DNA from: Prevotella sp.
Lineage (GTDB): Bacteria > Bacteroidota > Bacteroidia > Bacteroidales > Bacteroidaceae
DNA length: 9,401 bases
Assembly (NCBI GenBank): GCA_016283605.1
Contig: JAEENF010000152.1
Coordinates: forward strand, 1-9,401
Reading direction: 5' to 3'
Positions 1-8,500 of this stretch are shown here, in pieces (position 1 is the stretch's first letter; each line of letters starts with the position of its first letter). The notes beneath the pieces were generated by a model. The model made no database searches. It was not told the DNA's origin and saw only the letters and a program-made list of their open reading frames with translations. The translations under genes and the position numbers were made by a program.

Positions 1-1
1 G

Positions 2-880
2 GCTGTCACTGTAAAGAACTCAGGATGGAGCACGCCTTTCTTCAACGATGGCACACCCGTGATTATCAATGTCAACGACAGCACGCTGAAAGGCTCTCCG
101 CAGAACGAGCGTCTGACGAAGTACGACCTTGAGGTCGAAGCGCTGTCGAAGCCATTCAAGGATAAAGTGTCCAAGATGTCTAAGGAAGAGATAGAGGCGA
201 ATGCTGATGAGCTCATGGCTGAGATGGTCAAGGCGCAGAATGCCCAGACCGAACTCGCCAACAAAATCTTCCAGGAGGAGCGCAACTCGCTGATTCCGCT
301 GGCCTTCGCAGAAGTCTACTTCATCGACAATGGCGTGGATGCCTACGACGAACTGGTGAAGCAGCCTTTGGCCTTTGCCAAGCATCCCCAGCTGAAGGCC
401 ACAAGAGACAGGATCGCTGCGGTGCTGAAGCCGAAGGACAGCCCGAAGACAGCCTTCGTCGGACAGCAGTTTACAGACATAGAGATGGCCGACCCCGACG
501 GCAAGATGCACAAGATCAGCGACTTAGTTGGCGATGGTAAGTATGTGCTCGTAGACTTCTGGGCTTCGTGGTGTGGTCCCTGCCGTGCAGAGATGCCCAA
601 TGTGCTGGAGGCTTACAACAAGTACCACGCCAAGGGCTTCGAGGTCATCGGTATCTCATTTGATAATAAGAAGGATGCCTGGTTGAAGGCTGTCGCTCAG
701 ATCCAGATGCCTTGGCTGCAGCTCTCCGACCTGAAGGGCTTCGAGTGCGCTGCTGCTCCCATCTATAAGGTCGACGCCATCCCCGATAATATCCTCATCG
801 ATCCGCAGGGAAAGATCATCGACCGAGCCCTTCGCGGCAAGGCGCTGCACAGCCGACTGCAGAAGATCTTCGGCGAATAA
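2..880 (+). CDS. TlpA/thioredoxin-like thiol-disulfide oxidoreductase with DUF4369-like N-terminus (5' partial)
   Basis: The frame is open from the left edge, so the true start lies upstream; the internal GTG at 59 is not a credible start because coding continues in frame before it. About 292 residues are visible. The first part (phrases such as FFNDGTPVIINVNDSTLKG) resembles the end of a DUF4369 domain, followed by a charged helical linker. The C-terminal ~140 residues are a thioredoxin fold: VLVDFWASWCGPC carries the CXXC active site (codons 572-574 and 581-583), and IPDNILID carries the conserved cis-proline. Family knowledge: Bacteroidota proteins of this build are exported thiol-disulfide reductases, often lipoproteins, that reduce or isomerise periplasmic disulfides. 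The signal peptide and anchor are outside the window. A strong terminator follows, so it is transcriptionally separate from the next gene. The fold is secure; the substrate is unknown. Confidence 0.9.
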   Translation, partial: AVTVKNSGWSTPFFNDGTPVIINVNDSTLKGSPQNERLTKYDLEVEALSKPFKDKVSKMSKEEIEANADELMAEMVKAQNAQTELANKIFQEERNSLIPLAFAEVYFIDNGVDAYDELVKQPLAFAKHPQLKATRDRIAAVLKPKDSPKTAFVGQQFTDIEMADPDGKMHKISDLVGDGKYVLVDFWASWCGPCRAEMPNVLEAYNKYHAKGFEVIGISFDNKKDAWLKAVAQIQMPWLQLSDLKGFECAAAPIYKVDAIPDNILIDPQGKIIDRALRGKALHSRLQKIFGE

Positions 881-895
881 GACAACCCCTAAATG

Positions 896-924
896 ACAGC
901 TCTCAATCGAGGGCTGTTTTTTTT
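896..924 (+). terminator. Rho-independent terminator after the thioredoxin-like gene
   Basis: A 9-bp stem (896-904 with 909-917, one T-G wobble) closes a 4-nt AATC loop and runs directly into eight T residues. It starts 15 nt after the stop codon at 880, which is typical for an intrinsic terminator of the upstream gene. Confidence 0.9.
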
Positions 925-979
925 ATGTTTGGGTGACGTGAGGATTTTGTTGAACGAAACGGCTTGTTTACTGAATATT

Positions 980-1011
980 TTTGTCCTCATCGCAGATTGT
1001 TCCTATCTTTG
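980..1011 (+). promoter_or_regulatory. Bacteroidota-type promoter for the lipoprotein-kinase-regulator operon
   Basis: The -33 element TTTG (980-983) and the -7 element TATCTTTG (1004-1011, a full match to TAnnTTTG) are separated by 20 nt, close to the usual spacing for the primary sigma factor of Bacteroides and relatives. Transcription would start around 1016-1020, leaving a 5' leader of about 30 nt before the ATG at 1048. It lies after a terminator and before a gene cluster, which supports it as the operon promoter. Confidence 0.75.
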
Positions 1012-1047
1012 CAGCAAATTATTAACAATTAAGAAAGGAACAGAACA

Positions 1048-2832
1048 ATGAAGAAGATTATGTTTTTTGCGATGCTGATAGCATCGGCAGTCATCCAGAT
1101 CAGTTGCTCGAGTGAAGATCCATTCGAGGAGATGATGAACAATAACGGATGGAACAATGGCGACAATACGTCGAACGGCAATGGCGGCTTTCAGCCGACA
1201 GGTAGCGGCAACTCAGCCACAACGGGCGAACTGGCGACGTTCGATATCTCTCTCGACGCGATGACCGCAGAGCCCTCAGAGGCCGCTACAGCGTATTACC
1301 CCGATGAGGAGGATATCCTGGAGGACAATGCGTTTACGACGGAGGTGGCGATCGACCTGTCGAATCCCGTAGCGAAGAGCGAGAGTGGGGTAGAGGTATC
1401 GGTGAACGGTGGGCATATCACCGCCAATCACGGCTCGACGAAGAAAGTGTGCTACGTGGTGAGCGGTACCACTACCAACGGCTCGCTGACCATCTTGGGC
1501 GAGAAGAAGTATGCCGTGAAGCTGAACGATGTCAGCATCACCAATCCCGACTCGGCAGCGCTGAACCTTCTGAGTGGCAAGCGCGCCTTTATCATCCTGC
1601 CTGGCGGTTCTATCAACACCCTCGCCGACGGTACGGGCGGCAGTCAGAAAGGTGCCCTTTACTGCAAGGGTAAGCTGCTCTTCAACGGTACAGGTTCGCT
1701 GAGTGTGACCGGCAATACGAACAATGGTATCCATTCGGCCGACTACATCGTGTTTGGCAAGGGAAACAAGGTATATGTGAAGTCGACAGCCAATCATGGC
1801 ATCAAGGCCAACGACGGTGTCTTTATCAATGGTGGTGTCCTGAACGTCGAGGTATCAGCCGCTGCCGCCAAGGGTATCAACAGCGAGAGTCATGTGATCG
1901 TGAACGGAGGACGCACCACGGTGTTGAACTCTGGCAATGGCACCTACGACAGCGAGGACAAAGAGGCCAAGGGTGCAGCAGGTATCAAGGCCGACTCGAC
2001 ATTGACCGTCAATGGCGGCGAACTGTGGCTGAAGAGCACCGGCTCAGGTGGCAAGGGTATCAATGTGGATATGGAGGCGACGTTTAATGGTGGCAGCGTG
2101 TATGTCGTCACCACGGGCGGACAGTATAAGAGCAACAACGACACCTCATCGCCCAAGGGTATTAAGGTGGACGGCAATCTGACCATCAATGGCGGAACCA
2201 TCTGGGTACGCACCAGCGGCTACAATGGTGAGGGTATCGAGACCAAGAGCGTCCTGACGATTACAGGCGGTGAGGTGGCCAGCTATGCCTATGACGATGC
2301 CATCAACTCGAAGAGCGATATGACCGTCAGCGGTGGTTACGTCTATGCCCAAGGCCAGCACAACGACGGCTTGGACGCCAACGGCAACTGTTACATCAAG
2401 GGCGGACTGGTGTATGCCATCTGCTCTGGCACACCAGAAGTAGCTATCGATGCCAATACCGAGGGTGGTAAAAAGCTCTATGTCACAGGCGGCACCATCA
2501 TCGCCGTAGGTGGACTGGAGAACGGTTCACAACTCACGCAGTCGTGCTATCAGACATCCTCGTGGTCACCTAATACCTGGTATGCTCTGACCGTCGGCAG
2601 CGAGACCTTCGCCTTCCAGACCCCATCGAGTGATGGCAGCGGACTCGTTGTATCGGGTGCTTCACAGCCTGCACTCCAGTCGGGCGTCAGCACCAGCGGT
2701 GGTACCAGCCGTTTCGGTGGACTGGGTATCACGGGTGCTACCATCAGCAGCGGATCGTCGGTTTCACTCTCCAGTTATACCGGTGGTAACAGCATGGGTG
2801 GCTCTGGTGGCTTCCCTGGAGGATGGCGCTGA
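1048..2832 (+). CDS. Lipoprotein with Cthe_2159-type (PF14262-like) carbohydrate-binding beta-helix region
   Basis: 594 aa. The N-terminus is a lipoprotein signal peptide with the acceptor cysteine at residue 20 (context QISC). The next residues, SSEDPFEE, are acidic, as in Bacteroidota lipoproteins exported to the cell surface. Residues ~30-55 are Asn/Gly-rich and probably form a flexible tether. From about residue 227 to 490 there are eight or so imperfect turns of ~22-25 residues, with patterns like GIKADSTLTVNGGELWLKSTG, typical of a right-handed parallel beta-helix. This matches the 'carbohydrate-binding domain-containing protein' family named after Clostridium thermocellum Cthe_2159, whose founder binds acidic polysaccharide and calcium. 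The C-terminus is Ser/Gly-rich and ends GGFPGGWR. No catalytic motif is visible, so binding or adhesion is more likely than hydrolysis. It is the first gene before a sensor kinase and regulator, 33 nt away. The ligand is unknown. Confidence 0.85.
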   Translation: MKKIMFFAMLIASAVIQISCSSEDPFEEMMNNNGWNNGDNTSNGNGGFQPTGSGNSATTGELATFDISLDAMTAEPSEAATAYYPDEEDILEDNAFTTEVAIDLSNPVAKSESGVEVSVNGGHITANHGSTKKVCYVVSGTTTNGSLTILGEKKYAVKLNDVSITNPDSAALNLLSGKRAFIILPGGSINTLADGTGGSQKGALYCKGKLLFNGTGSLSVTGNTNNGIHSADYIVFGKGNKVYVKSTANHGIKANDGVFINGGVLNVEVSAAAAKGINSESHVIVNGGRTTVLNSGNGTYDSEDKEAKGAAGIKADSTLTVNGGELWLKSTGSGGKGINVDMEATFNGGSVYVVTTGGQYKSNNDTSSPKGIKVDGNLTINGGTIWVRTSGYNGEGIETKSVLTITGGEVASYAYDDAINSKSDMTVSGGYVYAQGQHNDGLDANGNCYIKGGLVYAICSGTPEVAIDANTEGGKKLYVTGGTIIAVGGLENGSQLTQSCYQTSSWSPNTWYALTVGSETFAFQTPSSDGSGLVVSGASQPALQSGVSTSGGTSRFGGLGITGATISSGSSVSLSSYTGGNSMGGSGGFPGGWR

Positions 2833-2865
2833 AACAATAATTTCCTAATCCTTGCGTTATTATAT

Positions 2866-4101
2866 ATGGTAAGCATGTATTGGATGAAACAGTCGCGACA
2901 GGAAAATATCATTTACTTAGCGGTGTGGGGCTTGCTCTTTGCAGCCCCGCTGCTGAGTTTTTATGTGCGGACGATGAACGATACCAGCCTCGTGTTCGAC
3001 TGGACGGAAGTGTTGCTCATCTGGCGGAAGTTCGCCCTCTATCTGTTGCTGTTTCTGGTGCATAACTTCCTGTTGGCACCACTCCTGGTGTACAAGCACA
3101 GGCGTGTGACCTACTTCTCTATCATGGTTGCGGTGTTGATTGCCTTTTCTGTCTACCAATGTAGTAACAAGCCACCGAAGGATTTCAGACCTCCTATGGA
3201 AAAGTTCGACGGACAAAGACCTGAGGGACATGAGCCGCCACCCTTCGATGATGTGCATGGCGTCCGCTCGGAGCATCGTCCTAAGCATCGACCTGAGCAT
3301 CGTCCAGAACATCGTGCAGAGCATCGTCCGGAATTCCGTCCTGACCATCGTCCAGATATGCCGCCTCCCATCGTTGGCGAGCGAGATATCCTGGCTGTTG
3401 TCGTGCTCATCCTGATGTTTGGGGCTAACCTGGGTATTAAGTTGTTCTTCCGTAGCCGTGAAGACCGCAAACGATTGGCAGCTCTGGAGAAGAAGAGTCT
3501 GGAACAACAGCTGGAGTATCTGCGTTATCAGATCAATCCGCACTTCTTCATGAACACGCTCAACAATATCCACGCCCTTGTGGATATCGACCCTGAGAAG
3601 GCGAAAGACACCATCCTGGAACTGTCGAAGATGATGCGCTTCGTACTCTACGAAGGCAATAAGCAGGGTGTGTCGCTGTCGCGAGAGATCGACTTCATCC
3701 GCCACTATGTGACGCTGATGCAGTTGCGCTATACGGATAAGGTGCGTATCGACATCAATCTGCCAGCAGAAGTGCCCGATCGTCAGATACCGCCGCTGGT
3801 TCTCATCACCTTCATCGAGAATGCCTTCAAGCACGGCATCAGCTATCAGCGTGAGTCGTTTATTGAGGTCACGATGGCGGTAGAGGGCGAATCGCTGCAC
3901 TTCACCTGCCGTAACTCGAAGGCTGAGGTCTCCAAGGAAGAGAGGCTACGGGTGGCCGACGGCACCTCGGAAAAGAAGGGTGGAGTGGGGCTTGCCAATG
4001 TCCGCAAACGTCTGAATCTGCTCTATCACAAGAACTATGCCCTCCGCATCTGCGACGATGCTGATGTGTATACCGTTGAACTTAACATCCCACTATTATG
4101 A
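2866..4101 (+). CDS. LytS/YehU-type sensor histidine kinase with His-rich extracytoplasmic loop
   Basis: 411 aa. Four hydrophobic segments are visible at roughly residues 15-36, 55-76, 82-100 and 174-195. The catalytic half is of the His_kinase (PF06580) plus HATPase type: phospho-acceptor H226 in INPHFFMNTLNNI, N-box N319 in FIENAFKHG, and G-box GGVGLANVRKRL from about residue 372. The loop between TM3 and TM4 (~101-173) is rich in Pro, His and charged residues and contains seven tandem HRPE-like units. With the N-terminus inside and the basic KHRR loop after TM2 inside, this loop would face the periplasm. Such kinases phosphorylate LytTR regulators, and the regulator gene overlaps this stop codon by 4 nt (ATGA), implying translational coupling. 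In-frame ATGs at 2875 and 2884 are alternative starts; 2866 is chosen as the longest and has no clear Shine-Dalgarno. The signal sensed is not known. Confidence 0.92.
   Translation: MVSMYWMKQSRQENIIYLAVWGLLFAAPLLSFYVRTMNDTSLVFDWTEVLLIWRKFALYLLLFLVHNFLLAPLLVYKHRRVTYFSIMVAVLIAFSVYQCSNKPPKDFRPPMEKFDGQRPEGHEPPPFDDVHGVRSEHRPKHRPEHRPEHRAEHRPEFRPDHRPDMPPPIVGERDILAVVVLILMFGANLGIKLFFRSREDRKRLAALEKKSLEQQLEYLRYQINPHFFMNTLNNIHALVDIDPEKAKDTILELSKMMRFVLYEGNKQGVSLSREIDFIRHYVTLMQLRYTDKVRIDINLPAEVPDRQIPPLVLITFIENAFKHGISYQRESFIEVTMAVEGESLHFTCRNSKAEVSKEERLRVADGTSEKKGGVGLANVRKRLNLLYHKNYALRICDDADVYTVELNIPLL
3274..3357 (+). repeat. Seven tandem 12-nt repeats encoding HRPE-like units in the kinase
   Basis: Seven in-frame 12-nt units of the form CATCGTCCNGAN encode HRPK, HRPE, HRPE, HRAE, HRPE, FRPD and HRPD (residues 137-164). 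The units differ mainly at third codon positions, so the protein pattern seems conserved while the DNA has drifted. They sit in the predicted periplasmic loop of the sensor kinase. Confidence 0.9.
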
Positions 4102-4844
4102 TACGTTGTCTCGCCATCGATGATGAGCCATTGGCTCTGCAACAACTCGTTGCCTATATCCATAAAGTGCCGTTTCTGGAACTCGCTGCCCAGTGTCAGA
4201 GTGCCTTGGAGGCCCGTCAGTTCCTGGAGAACGATACGGTCGACGCCATCTTCTGCGACATCAACATGCCCGACCTTAATGGTATGGACTTTGTGAAGTC
4301 GCTCGCTGTGCCGCCGCTGATCGTGTTCACGACAGCCTATTCGGAGTATGCCGTCGAGGGCTTCCGCGTGAATGCCGTCGACTATCTGTTGAAGCCTTTC
4401 GGCCTGCAGGACTTCCAGAGAGCGGCAAACCGGTTGAAAGATAGAATGAAAACTGAGGACTCAGAGCATGCTCCCACCACACCTGCAACAGAATCTGGCG
4501 GCTCAGCGATAGCAAACGCTCATCTCTTCCTCAAGACCGACTATCGTGTGGTGAAAGTCAACATCCCTGATATCCGATACATCGAGGGTATGAGTGAGTA
4601 TCTGAAGGTGTGGGTAGAGGGCGAGGCAAAGCCCATTATTACGCTGCTCTCTATGAAAAAGATAGAGGAACGGCTGCCAGATTATTTCATGCGCATACAC
4701 CGTTCCTATATCATTAATCTGAATAAAATTCAGGAGGTCAACAAGAATCGTGTTATCCTGGATTCTGAAACTTATCTTCCTGTTGGAGATCTCTATAAGG
4801 AAGCATTCCAGAGCTACCTGAATACGAACTTCTTGGGTAAATAA
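4098..4844 (+). CDS. LytTR-family response regulator
   Basis: 248 aa. Residues 1-115 form a receiver domain: acidic pair D8/D9, phospho-acceptor D54 in FCDINMPDLNG, T79 in FTTAYSEYA and K99 in LLKPF, so all key residues are present. A linker of ~30 residues rich in Thr/Glu/Ser/Ala follows. From about residue 143 to 242 is a LytTR DNA-binding domain, with its usual YIEGMSEYLKVW, RIHRSYIIN and LPVGDLYKE signatures. It is a cytoplasmic transcription factor that family members use to bind paired direct repeats upstream of targets. The ATG overlaps the kinase stop (ATGA), so the two are almost certainly a cognate pair. The stop is only 3 nt from that of the convergent Spy-like gene. Probable targets, by proximity only, are the lipoprotein operon and the divergent pair at 5375/5523. 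Confidence 0.95.
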   Translation: MIRCLAIDDEPLALQQLVAYIHKVPFLELAAQCQSALEARQFLENDTVDAIFCDINMPDLNGMDFVKSLAVPPLIVFTTAYSEYAVEGFRVNAVDYLLKPFGLQDFQRAANRLKDRMKTEDSEHAPTTPATESGGSAIANAHLFLKTDYRVVKVNIPDIRYIEGMSEYLKVWVEGEAKPIITLLSMKKIEERLPDYFMRIHRSYIINLNKIQEVNKNRVILDSETYLPVGDLYKEAFQSYLNTNFLGK

Positions 4845-4847
4845 TAT

Positions 4848-5375
4848 TTACTGCTGACGGGGACCACGAGGACCACCGAATCCGCCACGACGGTTCTTCT
4901 GGTCTTCCTGATACTTCTTGAACTGCTCAGGCGTCAAGATCTTCTCCAGTTCCTTGTTGTAAGCCTCTCTGGTTTCAGTCATCTGCTTACGCATCTCTTC
5001 CATGCGGGCACGCTGTTCCTCAGTCAGTTGAGGCATCTGTCCGCCACCGAAGCCACCCTGGGGTGCACCACCGCCAAAGCCACCTTGAGGACCACCCTGA
5101 GGACTACCCTGTGGACCGCCACCGCGACGACCACCACGGCCGCCCATACGGCCCATACGACCGAAGCCCATAGGCATCTTGTCAGCATATTTCGTGTTGA
5201 GTTCCAGCAGCTGCTTAGCCTGGTCTTCGTTCAGACCGTACTGCTTGACCGTATTCTCTGTACGTTGTTTGATCATCTCTGCCTGGTCAGGTTGTTGAGG
5301 TGCGTTATCCGTCTGTGCGAGAGCTGAAGCACTCATCAGAATGGCTGCTGCCATCGAAAACATAATCTTTTTCAT
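4848..5375 (-). CDS. Small secreted Spy/CpxP-like (DUF4890-like) protein with Gly-rich linker
   Basis: 175 aa from the ATG at 5375-5373. This start gives a clean Sec signal peptide (MKKIMF followed by a hydrophobic stretch, cleavage near SALA-Q at residues 20-21). The upstream in-frame ATG at 5486 would place 37 unlikely residues before it. The mature protein has LNEDQ (48-52), LTEEQ (117-121) and LTPEQ (147-151), embedded in charged helical stretches, the hallmark of the LTXXQ/Spy-CpxP fold and its Bacteroidota relatives (DUF4890). Residues ~70-113 form a Gly/Arg/Gln/Pro-rich linker with two GGFGGG blocks, and the tail is again GGFGG-like. Spy and CpxP are periplasmic proteins of envelope stress, as chaperone and kinase inhibitor respectively. 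ZraP, a relative, binds zinc, but this protein contains no histidine. It is convergent with the regulator gene and divergent from the outer membrane protein gene. Exact function is inferred. Confidence 0.82.
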   Translation of the reverse strand: MKKIMFSMAAAILMSASALAQTDNAPQQPDQAEMIKQRTENTVKQYGLNEDQAKQLLELNTKYADKMPMGFGRMGRMGGRGGRRGGGPQGSPQGGPQGGFGGGAPQGGFGGGQMPQLTEEQRARMEEMRKQMTETREAYNKELEKILTPEQFKKYQEDQKNRRGGFGGPRGPRQQ

Positions 5376-5405
5376 TTCTTCAATAATTTTTTTGTTATAC
5401 GTTTG
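5375..5405 (+). promoter_or_regulatory. Candidate promoter for the outer membrane barrel gene
   Basis: TACGTTTG (5398-5405) is a full match to the Bacteroidota -7 consensus TAnnTTTG. TTTC (5375-5378), 19 nt upstream, is a 3-of-4 match to the -33 TTTG. It would give a leader of about 110 nt before the ATG at 5523. The -33 part overlaps the start codon region of the divergent Spy-like gene. The same site, TACGTTTGT, also fits a generic LytTR half-site pattern. No equally good promoter was seen for the minus-strand gene. This is a motif match only. Confidence 0.45.
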
Positions 5406-5522
5406 TTTGTTAATGTGAAGTTGCAACTGACCCTTTGACGTGGAAAAATGCAAATGGTTTAAACCTTCAGACAGAAAAATCGTCATATAGTCAGAATAAA
5501 CCCAATAGAACCAACACCACTG

Positions 5523-8500
5523 ATGAGTATTAATCGCCGTTTCCCACTACTATTGCTTGTGCTCGTATTGCGAGTACTTTCAGTTTCTGCACAACAAGAA
5601 TCCATTACCGGACGAGTCGTTGACAAAGAGAGCCGTAACGCGATGGCGCGTACGACCCTGCAGCTCTACCGTCTGGGAACGCCCAGAAACGGCAAGAGGG
5701 ATACGACCTTCATCAAGGGTGTCTATACCGACGCCAACGGCCGTTTTAACATCACTCAGGTCAATGCCGGCACCTATTTCCTGAAAGTAACCTTCCTGGG
5801 CTATAAGGAAGTGCGACGTAACCTCACGAAGGTCAACGGTCAGCCGTTGGCCCTTGGCGATATCATGATGGAGAGCGACGCCGTGCTGTTGAAGGAGGCT
5901 GTGGTGACGGCGAACATCCCGAAGATGGTGGTGAAGGACGATACGCTGATCTTCAATGCCGATGCGTTCCGTGTGCCCGAAGGTTCCGTTATCGAAGCCC
6001 TTGTTGAGGCCCTACCTGGTGCGAAGATCGACGATGACGGTGGTATCAGCATCAACGGCAAGAACGTCAGGCGCTTCAAGATGGACGGTCGCGACTTCAT
6101 GACCGGTAATAACGATGCCGTGATGAAGAACCTGCCCTCGTACGTGATAGATAAGGTGAAAGCCTACGATGAGAAGAGCGACCAGTCGCGTCTGACAGGT
6201 ATCGATGACGGTGAGGATGACTTCGTGCTCGAGTTCACCACCAAGCGCAGCGCCCGTAATGGCCTGCAGATGAACCCCGACCTCGGTATCGGTACCGATG
6301 GCAGATATGGTGTCCGTCTGACGGCTATGAAACCCTTTGGTGCGATGAGATACACCTTCATGGGTAATGCCAACAATGTGAACGACCGTAACTTCACAGG
6401 ACGTGGCGGTCGTGGACGAGGCAACAACAACGGTCAGCGACACACGAAGACCGCAGCCCTTGACATCAGCTATGAGAACGACAAGAACCTGAGGATGAGT
6501 GGTCGCGTGACCTGGACACACAGCGATGCCGACAACTGGAACAGGAGCAACTCTGAGAGTTTCGTGAATATCCGTGGCGGAGCGTTCTCCAGCAGCATGA
6601 ACCAGAACTACTCGAGGAATAATAACTGGACGGGCAACATTAACCTGCAATGGACCATCGACTCGTTGACGACCCTCTCGTGGCGACCTAACCTCAGCAC
6701 ATCGACCAACGACGGCCGAGGCGTCACGAAGTCGGCCTCCTACAGCGATAGTCCCTTCGATGATGTTCTTGATCCGCTGAGTGATGAAGGACTGGCGTAT
6801 TTCGACGCGAAGGACATGATCCTGAACGGCCGAAACAACAAGTCGATGAGCTATGGCAGCAACAATAACCTCTCCTCCCAGCTGCAGCTTTACCGTCGTC
6901 TGAACCGCAAGGGCCGTAATATGTCCATCAACTCCAACATCGACTATCGCGACGGCAAGAACAAGAATGCGAACCTCTCGGCGGTGACACTCTATCAGCA
7001 GCCCGACCGCTTTGGCAACGACTCCACCTATCAGACCAACCGTTACACCTATTCGCCCTCGGATAACTTCAGCTGGTCGTTGGGCGCTACCTATACCGAG
7101 CCGCTCTATATGTTCAAGCCCAAGCCCGAAGCTGTGGATACGACGTCGCAGCGTGGCCGCTTCGGAAGAGGCTTCGGAGGCTTCGGAGGCTTTGGCGGCG
7201 GACGAGGTGGTCGTGGTGGCGGCGGACGACGAATGGTGGGGCAGGAGGGTATCTACCTCCAGATGAGCTATCGCTACAACTACAGCCACCAGAAGAGCGA
7301 CCCTCTGACCTACGACTTCCCCGACCTTTCCTCAGAGGCTTATCAGGACGTCCTGCGTGAATACCGCGACTGGACCCGTCTGTTCGGTTATCTGGAGAGT
7401 CCTTACGAGACCTATCTCTCGAAAGACCTGAGCCGTTATTCGGAGCGGACGGAGTACCGTCAGAACATTGAGATCCAACTGCGTGTCTCCAGACAGAAGT
7501 ACAACCTGAATGCCGGTGTGCAGATCCAGCCGCAGCGCTCGCATTACATCCAGCAGTATCTCGGACAGCCCGTAGATACCGTCCGTACGGTGACGAATGT
7601 GTCGCCGACGATGAATTTGCGCTACCGCTTTAACGAGCAGTCGAACCTTCAGGTCACCCTTCGCGGACAGACCCAGCAGCCCAACATCACGCAGTTGCTC
7701 GCCATTCGCGATGATACCAATCCCTTGTCGATCACAGAGGGTAATCCTGGACTGAAGCCCTCGTTCACGACGAACCTGAATGCCAATTTCCAGATGCAAC
7801 GGCGCTATAAGCTGGTGGAAGACAGTCTGGGCTTTATGGTGCCGAAGAACGAACGCCACTGGAGTTTTAGCGCCAACGGTAGCTTCCAGCGCACCAGTAA
7901 CTCCATCGGAAACATCGTGACCTATAATGAGACTACCGGTGGAAGACTCAGTCGTCCGGAGAACATCAACGGCAATTGGAACGTCAATGGCGGTGCCACC
8001 TTCAACATCAACCTCGACACCCTCAACCGATGGGATGTCAGCGGCTCCATCAGAGGCAGCTACAACCATCGAGTAGGCTATGTGAACCTTAATCGTACGG
8101 CTCAGGCCGACAGGAATGTCACGCATACCTATAACTTCTCGCCCGAGGTGTCGCTGAGCTATCGTAACCGCTGGTTGAACTTCTCACTCAACGGAAGAGC
8201 CACCTACGCCCGTACGGAGAACCGTCTGCAGGCCTCGAACAACCTGACGACCTGGAACTTCCAGTATGGTGGTAACACCAGAGTGACCTTCCCTTGGGGC
8301 AGCAACCTCTCGACCGACTTCCACATGTTCAGTAAACGAGGCTATAGCGATGCGACGCTCAATACCAATGAGTTGATCTGGAACGCCCAGCTGTCGCACA
8401 GTTTCCTGCGTGGAAAACCGTTGACCGTGATGCTGCAATGGTATGATATCCTGCATCAGCAGTCGAACTTCTCACGTAATGTCAATGCTAACGGCTGGAG

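Noticed and set aside
59..61. GTG start for the thioredoxin-like gene
   Set aside because: The frame is open upstream to the window edge and the residues encoded there continue the DUF4369-like pattern, so the gene is truncated by the window.
3274..3357. Short tandem repeats as a CRISPR array
   Set aside because: Units are 12 nt with no spacers and are in frame within the kinase gene.
2917..3900. Minus-strand open frame (327 aa) across the kinase gene
   Set aside because: Antisense shadow; all kinase motifs are on the plus strand and the antisense product has no family resemblance.
5376..5486. N-terminal extension of the Spy-like protein to the ATG at 5486
   Set aside because: The extra 37 residues precede an intact signal peptide and occupy the divergent promoter region; the ATG at 5375 is far more likely.
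6012..7289. Long minus-strand open frame (425 aa) inside the barrel gene
   Set aside because: It lies fully antisense to a well-supported coding gene, reads as Val/Ile/His-rich low-quality protein with no recognisable domain, and follows from codon bias of the sense strand.
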